A stretch of DNA of 64,000 bases from Spongilla lacustris (lineage: Eukaryota; Porifera; Demospongiae; Spongillida; Spongillidae). Where the stretch lies: the NCBI GenBank assembly GCA_949361645.1, contig OX442425.1, forward strand, positions 5,591,096 through 5,655,095, written 5' to 3'. A program made the translations under genes and the position numbers. The notes under the pieces were generated by a model, which worked only from the letters and a program-made list of their open reading frames with translations, was not told the DNA's origin and ran no database searches. Position 1 is the first letter of the stretch; each line of letters opens with the position of its first letter. Shown here in pieces: positions 23,573 to 35,567 of this stretch.

Positions 23573-23945
23573 ATTACATGGTTGTGCCGCCGGGCCGCCA
23601 GCTGTACCTTTGTAGCTGCATGCAAACATACCGGCATATCAGTATTTGTGCAAATAATCAAATTTACGAAGTAAAATTTATCCTTCTGTTGCGGTAAAGT
23701 ACGTGGGCTCAAAGGTCGTACCGCATTTCTTGGAATGATACCATGTATGCTGCTATAACGACAGAGGCCATATTATGAGACTACGCGAAGCGATGCATGC
23801 AACGTTGTAATAGTTGATCAGCACATCCGAAAACTGAATCAGCTAGTTCTATATAGCTAGCTAGAGTTCACTGCATGTATACATTTGCCGGCGCTAATTT
23901 CAACTATTATATTTATACATGTACATGCAATGTTATAAAATTCTA

Positions 23946-25652
23946 CTATCCGATGGATAGAACAAGACTTGCTGACTTGTTTGCTGTTGGATATGGCAGC
24001 AAAGTTTCTGCGGAACAAGTGTAAATACCAGCATCTGCCGCTGTTACGTTATCAATCACGAGGTAACTTATCATGTCCTTTCGTGTTTCGCCACACCGAG
24101 CATGGGACTCGTACATAGAGTACAGACGAACTCTTTGCAATTTTGCAATTGCAGCATTGGGTAAGGTGTCAATTAAGCACTATAATTAAACACAGTGAAA
24201 ACATTTCCGTTTATGCATACTCGCCAGGAAAAATGAAATGTTAATTTGTTCTACTGAATGACTTACCCCGTAGTTAGACGAGCAATACGGGTCTTCATGT
24301 ATTGGATAGTAAGCAGTTGAACCTTTCGCCCACTGAATGTAGCCAATAGAACTGCCCGCTGTGGCATTGCATTTCAAGGTAGCCGACCGTCCCGAAATGG
24401 CACTCATTGGAGAAACCGGAAATTGCGTTATCTCTATGGTCGCTTTATTAGCTGCATGAGGGCAGTTGTGAATACATATAGCCATTACACAGATACCATA
24501 TGCGTAAACACGTACTACTAATATACCTACCATCCACAACGTTGTCAACGAAAGTTCGTTTAATGCATGTTCTGGTCTGGCTGGTGCACATGAGATAAGC
24601 TCCGTTTAAATAGTAAGGCGTTTTGATTGTCCAAAGGCAAGTCGAATATGTCGATGGCCGGTCGCACTTTTGTAAACATAAATATGTATAACGTTATACA
24701 TGTGTAACAAAATGAAAAAACAGCCCCCCACATGCAGGCATATAAATATCATTGCGTTAGAACTTGTGCCCACCTGTTTGACGACGAAATTCCTTTCCAG
24801 CAATAACAGGGCTGCCACATAGGTCTCGTAAATGACACCCGTTGTGTTCAGGCACAGGCTGACGTATTCCGTTGGATGGTAAATGTATATGCACCACGTT
24901 ACATCGGACGGTGAGGAATTTGGGCACACTTCGAAGCATTTTACACTGCTCGACACATTGATTCTCATCAAATTGTACCGCCGATCTTGCATGTACATAT
25001 TTAGAAGGACATTGGGTCTCACGTAAGATGCATGCAGCATTTTGGTTACGCACTTCTATTTATTATATGGTATTATGTACGTACACACTGTACAACACAG
25101 CGGAGGCGGAACCGGAGGGAGGGGGTAGAGGGGGGGGGGGGGGGGGGGGGGGGCCCAACTTTACCTTGAGCATGATTTTTGATTTGATATTATTATGTAA
25201 TTAATTTACCAGCTGCATGGAAGCTATAAAGCGCAATATCAGGACCCTCCCTCCAGTGGTTGAATCGACCGAACGCAGACAGCAACCCCCCCCCCCCCTC
25301 CCCCCCCAAACTGGTTGAAAGCGGACAGCACCCCACCCCCCATCATTATGTATTCATAGTTTTATCCCACCACCTTCCGCCGCCCCTGCAACAACGCTAG
25401 CTATATACTATAATATATGCCAATTAATGCGCACGTATATTTCTCACTTGTGCCGAGTGAATCTGTTATCCCATATCGCAGCCTCACAGCGTTTTGAAAT
25501 GAAGCTTTTAAAGTCTGATTGTTTTCAAGCTCACAAGCCGCATTTGTAAGCTGAGTTTCATATGCCCTCTTGCTGTCGACTTCCATCGGCAATGCTGCCA
25601 CACAGCTGAAAGCCCCGATAAAAAGTACTATTAGCGTACATGTGCCGCACAT
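23946..25652 (-). CDS. Secreted protein with Cys-rich module and one Ig domain (four exons)
   Basis: Four minus-strand exons join in phase: 25652-25448 (donor GTGAGA), 25055-24774 (acceptor AAATAG, donor GTGGGC), 24451-24267 (acceptor ATGCAG, donor GTAAGT) and 24179-23946 (acceptor TTATAG, stop TAG), giving about 300 residues. Exon 1 starts with a signal peptide (MCGTCTLIVLFIGAFSCVAA). Exon 2 is a Cys-rich module (about 94 residues: QCPS, NQCVEQC, VRC, GCHLRDLC) of unknown fold. Exons 3 and 4 form one Ig domain: ATLKCNATAG with IQWAK, then DNVTAADAGIYTC. The protein ends a few residues after the Ig fold, with no membrane segment, so it should be secreted. The first intron carries G-rich, MITE-like DNA at about 25120-25330. 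Its last exon aligns with the exon at 1-131. Cell recognition or ligand binding is a guess. Confidence 0.65.
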
Positions 25653-26389
25653 CCTTGTACATGTATTATACAGTCTGTTTGTAAGCTTAAATAATATATA
25701 CTGGGTCTATCCCGTTGAAGCCTTTCGTGATGCATGACATCAATGCATTGGCCTGATTGGGTTATTAAAATTAATCTAACATTGTGTCTACTTCACCTTC
25801 AGACTGAGTGTAGCCGCGGCAAACCCGTACGACATGCAGGGGTAAAAAAAAATACTGATTTTTGTGCTGAACGTCACTGGCCTGGGCCACCGGTTTGTGA
25901 GATTTTCTGGCCGTAAAAATGGTGACCGTCATATCTTTATGGTGAGCGTCAAAAATATGAGCCGGTCAGTTTTGGGAACGAGTACCACAAATTAAAGTAT
26001 TATAATTAAGTAATCATTACAGCATAATTATGCATGTACACACGTGCGCACATGCTCACGTACATGTAATATAACAATAATGAGAGCTGCTTGCGCATCA
26101 GTGGCATTTCATTGCGCCTCTATAGCTCTTTGTGTTATTATGTTGTTATATAATTTAACTATGGATTCGAAGATTTTAATTTGAATTGTATATAGTTTAT
26201 ACAGTACCTAAAAGTTTAAGAACCTAATTCTAAGAGGAAGAAACTCAATCAGAATTTTTAAGCACAAGTTCCTGGATAATTCCTTTTTGATATTGCTTCT
26301 TTTCAATGGAGAGAGTTACTAACTCTTAATAGACACTGTACCTATACAGTGTGTGGTGTAGACCAGTTATGCTGATGCTTGAAAAAGTG
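25653..26389. other. Upstream region of the Ig gene, no other gene
   Basis: It should contain the promoter of the minus-strand Ig gene. No core element can be named. AT-rich with ACATGTA words. Confidence 0.4.
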
Positions 26390-27893
26390 ATATTTGAAGG
26401 TTCAGTCTAGAGAGCTGCATGAGGTAAACCACTCAGCCGGGTCGGGGTTAGGATGCCAGGAATGCCTTTAATAGGGATACTACCCTTTGGAACTCTAGAT
26501 CTCATATTCAATGGCCTCGCTGTTCCAGATACTTGTTTAACACCTATCATGGTTATCCATCACTTATAATTACAAGGATCAACCAAGTATGAAGCTCTAT
26601 ACAATAAAGAAGATGTTGGTAATCATGTTGATGTATGCTTCTTGCACTGATGCCACTCATTCAATATCTCCTGAATCCTACTATACATGGATTTAAAACT
26701 GCCATGCAGATGTCTGATCTCTGTGGCTGGTTTGAAAAACGTTGTGGCCTTGGTCCCAAGTTTTGATACCACATCCAGAGAAGTGCATTCATATTGTTGA
26801 TACAGAACATGAAGCTGAAGCTGATTAATTAAGTCAGTGTTTAAACACCTGTGTATTAAGATTGTGAATGGCTACTGCTTCATAGGAGGGTTCATTAACC
26901 ACCCAACAATATCTACACAACTAGATTACAGGGTTTGTGAACATTGTTCTCAAATTATCTAGGGCTGCTGAGCCATGCGCAGCCCCAAGCAGCTTTTTCT
27001 GCACTACCCAAATCCATGCAGTTTGAGTGGCCTACCTACAAAGAATCCATCCTAGTTGTGAGGAAGCATTTGAAACACATTGAGCCAATATTTCTGGCCT
27101 GCTATCTTTGAAGGTACCTTCTCTGATCATGAAAAGCAGCTATTCTCAATTCGTGCATGATTAGGTGACATGAGAGTTGGCAATCCAACTGAGAGTGCCA
27201 AAATTGCCTTTACCACATCCAGGGTAGGCACAAGAACATAGTGGATGCCATCAAAGGAAAGATGGAGTTCTCTCTCCTGATGCAATGGCAAACATGCACA
27301 CCACCCTCCAGCAGCAAGATAAAGTCATTCTTTACTCAACATAATTCAGAACTAAATGCAAAAGCAAGACGGGCAATACAACAGGAAGTAGAGGGCAAGA
27401 CATCATTGGTTAACAGCTCTGCCCCATCACTTTGATCTATCTGCCACAGAATTCTGCAGTGCCTTAGTGCTGTCAGAGATCTCTGGTGCTGTTAGAGACG
27501 CATCCAGTTGTTTACAATGAAGTTGTAAAAGAACCAGTAGTACAAGAGGCAAATGTGTACCCTCCCTAATTGCTGATCTGAGTATCAGAAGTGTATGGCA
27601 GCCCCAAACCCTTGTGCTGTATGTTTCAAAACTCACAATGAGTTGTTACTCTTCAGCTGACGAAGAAAAGAAAAAGAAATACTCTGAAGCAGCAGCTCTT
27701 TGCCGAGCCTCCTTAACACCTCTCTTGTTGTGTCAGTTGATGGAGACCTGGGTTAAGAAGCAATTTTATTTAATCAAAAACCAAAAACTTGCTCATAAGT
27801 GGGAAAAATCGAACAGCGAAGTATTAGAATTCATTTTCAATCCTTACAACAACAAAACGTTCTGAGGGGCTCTCACACCAAATGGAGGAGTGC
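26390..27893 (+). pseudogene. Decayed lineage A retroelement copy
   Basis: It aligns at nucleotide level with the copy at 13984-15540: the 26400 region matches [11 protein letters not shown], 27241 onward matches DAIKGKIEFSL, and the tail at 27614-27850 reads SEAAALCRASLTPLLLCQL and KLAHKWEKSNSEVLEFI. It ends with a phrase encoding RGSHTKWRSAIGMDIRAELS before a stop at about 27930. Many indels and stops are present. The CDGCGA region is missing (deleted near 27430-27500). Confidence 0.6.
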
Positions 27894-28632
27894 AATTGGA
27901 ATGGACATCAGAGCAGAGTTGTCCTTCTGAGTATGTGTATCTCTTCTGAACATCAGTCTTAAGTAGTAATTATTTTATGTTTATCGTTTATTTGTTGCGT
28001 TTCATTTGAAAATAATAACAATGCTAACAATGCCCCCAAGTTAAGGTCTTGACAGAGATTTATGGGCAGTTGAGTATCACATTAGTGAGGTCAGTAGCTA
28101 GGGCAATCCTGTCCAGTTAACTTATAATTAGTAGAGCAGGTTTAGAGTTGAACTGTAGGCCTACATGCAGTAAATGCAACTCCTAGGTGTTTAGTCTAAT
28201 GTTACACGACTAATTCTTACACTACCTGAATCAGATCCATTACCCAAAGGTGATGGTGATTCAGTCATGAGGCGGACTTAATTTCCTGAAATTTGCACAT
28301 GCTATTGGATTCCATTGGAAATTAAGTCCGCTTCACTCCTCCATTTGGTGGTGAGCCCCTCAGAACATTTTGTTGTTGTAAAAATTGAAATTGAATTCTA
28401 ATACTTCACTGTTTGATTTTCCCACTTATGAGCAAGTTTCTGGTTTTTGATTAAATAAAATTGCTTCTTAACCCAGGACTCCATCAACTGACACAACAAG
28501 AGAGGTGTTAAGGAGGCTCGGCAAAGAGCTGCTGCTTCAGAGTTTTTCTTTATCTTTTCTTCTTCAGCTGAACAGTAACAAGTCATTGTGAGTTTTGAAA
28601 CATACAACACTAAGGTTTGGGGCTGCCATACA
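27593..28632. repeat. ~300-bp inverted duplication of the retroelement tail
   Basis: 27593-27893 and the reverse complement of 28336-28632 are the same lineage A 3' segment (VWQPQTLVLYVSKLT onward), roughly 90% alike by eye. They are separated by a 442-bp spacer that contains a short lineage B end fragment (about 28050-28120). The inverted copy encodes the 96-codon minus frame at 28398-28688. Confidence 0.65.
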
Positions 28633-28639
28633 CTGCTAC

Positions 28640-29535
28640 TGTGGATGCATGTGACGTTTTTGTGTAAGAGACGTCCAAAGACTGACATACCACTGTGAAA
28701 CTTGCTGCACTGTAATTAGAACAGAATCATAGCCATATTATGCAAGAAAGCAATGGCGACAATATTCTGCAACAAGAACATTCTCTGCTTCATGCAAGAC
28801 ACCGGCATAAGAACATCGCAATGCATCAAGCACCCTCATTCCATTTGAAGACCAGTTGCCTAGTTCCCAGGCATTCATGTGGTGATGATATACTACTTAT
28901 ACTTATATGTGTACTGAAGTAACTTCACGAAGGGAATTGAATCACTGTAACTGCCTGTAAGCATCTGTGATCTGTATCATTAATAAGTGGCAAAAGACAT
29001 CATCAATGATGGCATCCCATCAGTAATTTTCCCTGCATGCATGTGGCAAGCTCCATGCATGCTTAAAATGTTTAACTTGAGATAATTTAATTTAGTACAA
29101 GCTAGCTAGTGCATGGACTCATCTCCGATGCGGGCACTGCCTGCCCTTTCAGCACCCCCTTCCGTGTGCGAAGCATTTGACACTTTCTCCAAGCAACATT
29201 TCTGATGAAAGGATTTTTTGTTGTGTGCTTCCCTTTCATGTACCACTGGAATTCATTCACTGCTGTGGGAATCAGACCAGTCTGGTGACGAAACTAATTA
29301 TAAATATGGGTCAGGTTGTAACCCATAGAGACTTTTATGCATACGTATAATGAGGGATGTCTGAAGTTCCATTCTAATATCTGCTGTGAGTTAATTAGTC
29401 TTGTACCCAGGCTATTACCTTTAATAGTCTGGGTACCACCTGTATATATAGACAGCTGTGTGGTGCTAAGTATAGGACCTAAGGTTTACATGCACTTGTT
29501 GTACTTTTCATGTTATAATCATTCATGTACATGAC
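28640..29535. other. Intergenic, TIR-like words only
   Basis: No gene is seen. AGTCTTGTACCCAGGCTATT and AATAGTCTGGGTACC at about 29398-29446 form a small inverted pair related to the ends of the insertion at 6789-7372. Confidence 0.35.
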
Positions 29536-29539
29536 TTAT

Positions 29540-31202
29540 AGATCCCAGAACTTTTCCGGTGGGTTTTTTGGTGTTATGGGCAGCGTGCCACTTTGTGGCA
29601 CTCCATGGGTACTACTCTTGGGTTGGAGCAAGGAGTTCAGCAGGAGGTTCTCTCCTGTTCTCTCTAGTTCTGCATAAGCTTGTCCGGTCTATTGCAGTAG
29701 ACAGTGAATGTTCCGAACGTTTGCTTAATATGTGGTACCTTGATGACGGTACTCTGGCAGGTCCCAAGGTTGCAGTGAAGCATGCTGTCCATCTTGTTCT
29801 GAATCAGCAATTTGGTCCCTCCTTGGGACTATATATCAATACAGCCAAGTGTGAACTCTTTTCTTGAGGTGACATGGAGGGCTTTCCAGCTGATATAAAG
29901 GTGTTTTGTGAGCGTAACTTTGAGATCCTGGGTGCTCAAATTGGGGATGCAATATTTTGAGCCAGATTCCTCCCTCAAAAGTGGGCCAAGGCATTCAAAT
30001 TGCTGTCCCAGATGTCGGAGGTGGGTTCATTAGAACCTCAAATTGCACTCCTTCTCTTATGTCATTGTGCTACTTTTCGTAAGCTGGTCCATTTAGCTCG
30101 CTCCACTCCACCTGCTCTTGTGTCTGAAGGCCTAGCATTGTTTGATGCAGACGTTCGTTGTCACTTTGGTGATTGTGTTGCAATTGATCCTTCTGACTCT
30201 GAGTGGCTTCAAGTGCAGTTGAGCCTCAGTAGGGGTGGTCTAAGCCTCCGTAGGTTGGATTTACATTGCTCGGCTGCTTATATGGCCTCAGGATTCAAAG
30301 CAGGTTGTTCAGCTCCACTGGATGAGTTCACCTTATAAGCTGTCACAGCTTGGTTCCACCTGCAAGTTCCATCTCTGAAGAGCCTCTTCTGGAGTCTTGT
30401 CTAAGTCAAAAACTTATTGTCCAGAATTGATTACTATTAATTTGACCAGCTGTGCCTCATGCATCTCCACCCCGGCCAGCCGTGATAGTCTACTATCAGT
30501 CGCATCATGTCATGCTTCCTCTTGGCTAGCCATAATTCCATCAAGGAGTCTTAATCTTAGTTTGGAGCAAGATGAGCTCCAGGTTACTTTAAAATGGTGG
30601 CTTGGGATGGACACATCATCACAGCTACATACATGTAGCCCTTACTGCCCTGACCACCAGCTGGATCCTCTTGGGCATCATGCCATGATGTGCAAAGGGG
30701 ATGGTGATGTGATTTTGCATCACAACAGCTTAAGGGATGTTTTTGCCCAGTTTTGTCACAGGGCGAGGCTGGGTGGTCAGCTTGAGGTAGGTCATGTGTA
30801 TGGGGCTGAAAGTTCGCTCAGTAGGCCGGCAGACTTTCTAGTGCCCAACTGGATGATTGGGAAGCCAGCTACACATTGAATGAAGTGGGAGCCAGAAGTG
30901 GGTCAGCAGCTGGAAAGGCTGAAGTGCACAAGCACAATGCCAATGATCCCAAGTGCACAGAGTTGGGTTGGGTCTGCATACCCTTGGCAGTAGAGACCTA
31001 TTGTTGTTGGGGTGTAGAATCTCAGGGTTCCATTTCTCGGCTGGCTGCCCATCTGGCTTTGCAGTTGCAGAGCAGCAAGTCAAATGCCATTGCAAGCATC
31101 TACCAGAGACTGAACCTCTCCTTACTTCGCTGCGCTTTCCCTTTAATCAGTTGTTTAAGTTTAGATATAATAATAATGACTTTGAATAAATAATAATAAT
31201 AA
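29540..31202 (+). pseudogene. 5'-truncated lineage B retroelement copy (RT and nuclease)
   Basis: It starts within RT (WCYGQ equivalent) and keeps WYLDDGTLAGPKVAVKHAVH and LGLYINTAKCELFS. Then come LEPQIALLLLCHCATFRKLV, WLQVQLSLSRGGLSLRRLDL, LKWWLGMDTSSQLHTCSPYC, PLGHHAMMCKGDGDVILHHN, RPADFLVPNW and, after a deletion, NANDPKCTELGWVCIPLAVE. Stops and shifts occur at about 29866, 29960, 30338 and 30879. The AAFDxxxTSP core is lost through a deletion after GKPATH. It ends in TAATAATAATAA at about 31169-31202. Confidence 0.6.
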
Positions 31203-31504
31203 ATCTAGGAAGCACCAAGCCAATGACCCCAAATGCTCAGAGCTAGGATGCGTATGTGTCCCCCGTGGTTGTTGGAACCTATGGGGCTTGGGGAAAAGAA
31301 GCCACTGCCATCATCTCCTTAGTAACCCCCAGACTTGCCACTTTCATGTGCTGAGATCTATGGCCAGTTAAACCTCAAACTTGTCTGTGCCAATGCTACA
31401 GCTATCCTCTCTAGGATAGCTCCTCCACCTTAGAGCTGAATATTATATTTATGTGCTATAATTGTATAACCTGTATTGTAAACCTATTATTGTGATTTTG
31501 ACAT
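31203..31504 (+). pseudogene. Short lineage B 3' fragment
   Basis: About 240 bp nearly identical to 20410-20660 (SRKHQANDPKCSELG with shifts), inserted directly after the TAA tail of the previous copy. Confidence 0.5.
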
Positions 31505-32380
31505 GTATTATTATTATTTACACATGGGTGCAATCTCTTAAGCAGCATTGGCCCTCACTAGATGGAGATTGAGTCTGCCATAGATGTCTCTAAGTACAGC
31601 CGACTTGGGCTTGCATGTAAGAGTGGCAAGCCGAGAAGCCAGCCATGAGAAGGCTTCAACAGCTTCATTTCCCCATGCACCATAAGTCTCTGCTACCAGG
31701 GGAACACACAACCAGCCGAGTTCTTTGCATTTTGCATCATTGAACCTGTGCTTTCTGCCTTCAGTGGCTAGGGCAGCTGATCCTGCAGACACTCCCGCTT
31801 TCATAAAGTATGTGTGTTAAGTGGAGAGGTTACAGAAATATCAAAGGCAGCTGTCGTACCTGTTGTCCAGTTAGTCAACAGAAGGTCAGCAGGATGGGTG
31901 TGGCTATGATCGGCTGTGAGGTCATTGCCAGCCTCCACTTGGATGCCAAGATGGGCCATCAATTCCACGCTTACAAGTGATGGCATGATGTCCAAGGGGG
32001 TCAAGGGCCTTGTCAGGGCAAAGTGCACACTGGATGTATTCATAATTGTAAAAATAATAATATAATAATAATAGTAATAATGAACACAAATCAGTGATTA
32101 CTTGCACTGTTCTATGTTTGTTGCTGGTAAGTGTGTGCAGTCCAGGAAGATGCTGTCTGGGCTGGTGGATGTGGCTGTACTCGATCTCCAAGTAGCAGTT
32201 ACCTTTTTGCGCATGTACATGTGTGGCTTCTGCAAGATGAGCAAGGCTCACCCCACCCGGCCTGGCCTCAGACATTCTGAGGTCATTTGACGAGCTCCAA
32301 CAGTGCTTTGCAATGCACAGCCATTGAAGTTCCCAATGGGTAATTGGAATTTTGGTGTCTAGGTTTTTGCTCTGTCTCAC
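31505..32380 (-). pseudogene. Lineage B retroelement 3' copy, minus strand
   Basis: Minus frames read CPDKALDPLGHHAITCKRG, VEAGNDLTADHSHTHPADLL, TTAAFDISVTSPLNT and, after a shift at about 31805, AGVSAGSAALATEGRKHRFN through RLNLHLVRANAA. The tail of T-rich ATTATTATT at about 31505-31521 is the minus-strand (TAA)n end. It therefore inserted in the opposite direction to its neighbours. Confidence 0.55.
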
Positions 32381-32389
32381 TTCATGCTG

Positions 32390-33223
32390 CTGCTGCTGCT
32401 TTCATTGCATACCTATCATCCTGCGGCTTTGGCAGTGCTGACAGTATCCATCTTCAGCAAGCATTTGGATGTGAAGTTTAAGCTACATTTTTCTTTCAAA
32501 ATAAAACACTAATACACCATTTGTTGATTCATGACATCAGCTGACGGTCTCCTACCCAGAGCATTTTATCAAGCGTATGTATATATACATAATTATAATA
32601 ATTATATATATTATACGTATCTATAGCTAACCTTGCAAATCACATGGGAAAAGTTCATTTGCAATCTTGATATATGCTAGCCTGTGTTTGTGCATAGGTT
32701 TGTGAGGCTTCTAGAGTGAAATGGCGATGTGGTCTAGGGTTTGATGATGGGCACACACTGACATTTTAGCATCCCTGGGAAGGCGTATGCACTTCCAAGA
32801 CAGATTGACAGCAGCCAAACAGGATTGTAGAAGAATGCTCCAATGGCTTCATGCATATGCATGCCCTCATTACACATTTACCGCTTATACGTCCGATGTT
32901 TCAATGTTCACACGTCCATTGTAATGTCAGCTATGGATACAGATGGTATTTGTACATCATTCACTATGCTCTCCCCAGGAAAGTCCTCATAATCTTACTC
33001 TCCAATGATTGCATCATCTGAAACAGGTGCATCAGTTATAAAGGAATCATCCCTGTCTACTGCACTGTCTCTCTCGGATGTGCTGCCATCGTCCGTGTCG
33101 TTCATAATAGCCTCCTTCCACAAGACTGCATCATGTAAAGCTGTAGTTTATGTGACTCATAGGAAAAGGGAAAATGCATAGGGTGCAAATCAAATGTAGT
33201 TGAGAAGAATGTATAGTGGAGGA
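32390..33223. other. Intergenic, no gene
   Basis: AT-rich DNA with a TA-rich tract at about 32575-32625. Nothing coding is recognised. Confidence 0.4.
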
Positions 33224-34214
33224 CTATACATAGGTCCAATGGACACTCATGCACGTGACCAAAATCAATGAATATTAAATTTGGTTGGCAAATTTATTGT
33301 CCGTGCCTAAGAAATGGTTGTTAGTTGCTGTGCGATTGGTTGTAGAAGTCGCCATGGTGAACGTTCTAGCCTTGGATTTTATCGTTTTACATCTAAGAAT
33401 CACCCCTGACAACAGAAATGGATAAAAGGTAGAACTGGTTGGCCGTAGCAGACCGTGGCGTATGGTCGGGCTACGCCCAACTACTGGATGCGCATAGTTC
33501 ACTCGCGGATCTGTGGTGACTATATATTGTATCTGGTATGTATGTGTCATTCCCATGTGGGATCGAGCGCTTCAGATTCACTGTGTCAGTTTACGCTCAG
33601 GAAAACCTACCAGTAAACATCCGTCGGGTCCCCAGACCCAGCAATGATGTAGACTTCGTCCTGACTGTGTTCTCGTTTAGGAAGCAAGAAAGATTAAACA
33701 CTGACCCAGCCATGCATGTGCAGTGACCAGAAAGAATAGAACCGTCAGGTCTGGCTTAGCTATCATCCAAGCTTCGCGTCACCGTGCAACATCAGCCAGG
33801 TGAGAGCTGGCTAGGGCTTTGACAGTTTGACCCCTATACCAGTGATACCACGCAGTACGAATGCCATTACGTAGACAGAAGACTCGAAGAAATTGTAGGC
33901 TTCGAGCTGCTGGCATGAAAGCAGCTGCTCCTGGGTATACGTGCCTGTTCTTTAATGAAAAATATGCCCATACTCTTTCCTAGTTCATTTGTTGGGCACC
34001 AGGCTAACTCTTTCCGTGGCCACAACGACATATCGCGATGGCTGTTAGATTCAAGTATGGGACACAACCTAACTGTAGACCAACAGGTTCCAATTTCTGC
34101 TTGTAACGACTTCGGCAGCCAGATTTTAGTACGCCGTCCATTAGCATATGTACACACTTGCCAACCAAATTAATAAAACATGAGTATCACGTGATCCGCT
34201 GGACCTATGTATAG
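33224..34214. mobile_element. THAP-domain transposon relic (~1 kb)
   Basis: The inverted ends CTATACATAGGTCCA (33224) and TGGACCTATGTATAG (ending 34214) are followed inward by further matching words (CACGTGA, TTTGGTTGGCAA on the left; their complements at about 34158-34195). The interior holds a decayed THAP domain. No transposase core remains. Confidence 0.5.
33314..33730 (+). pseudogene. THAP zinc-finger domain relic
   Basis: From ATG 33314 the frame reads CCAIGCRSRHGERSSLGFYR then FTSKNHP before a stop, continued by QQKWIKG. The C-x4-C, aromatic FYRF and NHPxxxxKW pattern is the start of a THAP zinc finger, the DNA-binding domain of P-like and related transposases. Downstream DFVLTVFSF resembles the region after THAP domains. 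Stops and shifts make it a relic. Confidence 0.5.
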
Positions 34215-35525
34215 AGATGAGAAAAGGGGAGAAAGCTAGCTAGGATGAAGAGGGAGATTGGAGGGAAGGTAAGAGTTAGGTCCACGAGGAAATAGGGAAA
34301 GTAGGCAGGTAAGGGCAGTAGCAGGAGGTCAGACTCAAAGGTTGGGAGCTTAGCAGGGAGCTCCCTTGTAAGCAAGACCTCCCCTCCACCTTGAAGTGTT
34401 GCTTATATAAACTGTGGCATGCCCTCTTATCATGCGGCAGTCACAGAGGTGCATCAGGATACCACCATTGAAGCTTCTAGAAAAACCGCACACACCCCAC
34501 ATACACCACATATACACACAAAGCCTATAATGGTGATATTTCGTTAAATCATTACGGCGTAAGGTCCACCCCCTCCAAACAGATGCATAAATTCTACCTC
34601 TTCCCCCACAACTGCTTCATGTAAATTTGTAGCTTATGTAATTTGGACACAAGGACATAGGGCATAAAAAGAAAAGGAAGTAAAGATGAGAACGAAAGGA
34701 TGAGGAGCAACACAATACATGCAGGCGCTCTCCTGTCGGTTAATTATTAATGCATTATGAATCTTGTAGTTGCAAGAGGATAGTTTTCTATACTTGCAAT
34801 CCTTTTCTTCATATTGTATTGTTCTTAACCTTCGGTAGGAAACGCTTGGTACATGCAGTCATTGAACTTCAGCTTCGCTAAGAATCGATTTACAGCGTAA
34901 AGTGGGGACGAGGAAGTAAGCAAAGTTGCAATAGGCCTAGTGCAATTATTTACTCCTATAATATTCACGTTGACAACAATGCATGGAGGACCGTTTAGAA
35001 GCTTTTTTTAGATACGATGTACCCTATATTACGCATACATGTAAGAGGCTCAATCTAATGAGCTTAAATGATGCTACAGCATTGGCGTTATAACGACATA
35101 ACGTAATGGGCTACGCCCTTCTCTGTGGATATGGGTGGAGCTTTACGGTTATTATTGAAGTCCAATTCCATTCCGGTGTCGTAGTATATATTGTCCCCCC
35201 TTATATTGTCCCCCCGTACAATATAACCTAGGCAGTGAAACTGTCCCCCCACCCGGACACTATAACCTAGGCTATATTGTCCCCCCGCCTTTATATAAAC
35301 ACTCGCCATTAGTTTAGTGTCCCATGCATGTAAAAATGGTATACGCATGCAGTGGCTTCGCATTGAAGTATATAGCCGCACTTGTTTCGCCATAAATAAA
35401 TAAGTTAAAATTATAATAATATACTGCAAGGATATATTATATACTGCAAGGATATAATACTGCAAGCAGTGTAAGGATACATATGAAATATATGATATGA
35501 GATGAAGACAAGTACAAGTGGTTTT
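34215..35525. other. Intergenic with short repeated words
   Basis: No gene is seen. At 35175-35290 TATTGTCCCCCC-type words occur four times with two ATAACCTAGGC words. At 35415-35475 ATACTGCAAGGATAT is repeated three times. The 153-codon minus frame at 35088-35549 crosses these repeats and looks non-coding. Confidence 0.4.
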
Positions 35526-35567
35526 GTAGTTTGTGTGCATAACATGCATGTTATGCGCACAAACTAC
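35526..35567. repeat. 42-bp palindrome
   Basis: GTAGTTTGTGTGCATAACATG is followed directly by its complement, with one mismatched pair and no loop. It sits at the edge of the Ulp1/PHD relic and may be an element terminus. Confidence 0.65.

Noticed and set aside
23946..24140. Treating the last Ig exon as a stand-alone gene starting at its internal ATG
   Set aside because: An upstream acceptor at 24180 extends the frame in phase with three further exons and a signal peptide.
25100..25400. Possible hAT MITE in the first intron of the Ig gene (GGAGGCGGAA and TTCCGCCGCCCCTG ends)
   Set aside because: End words are similar, but no target duplication could be matched.
35088..35549. 153-codon minus frame
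   Set aside because: Crosses short tandem repeats (ATACTGCAAGGATAT, GTCCCCCC) and shows no domain.
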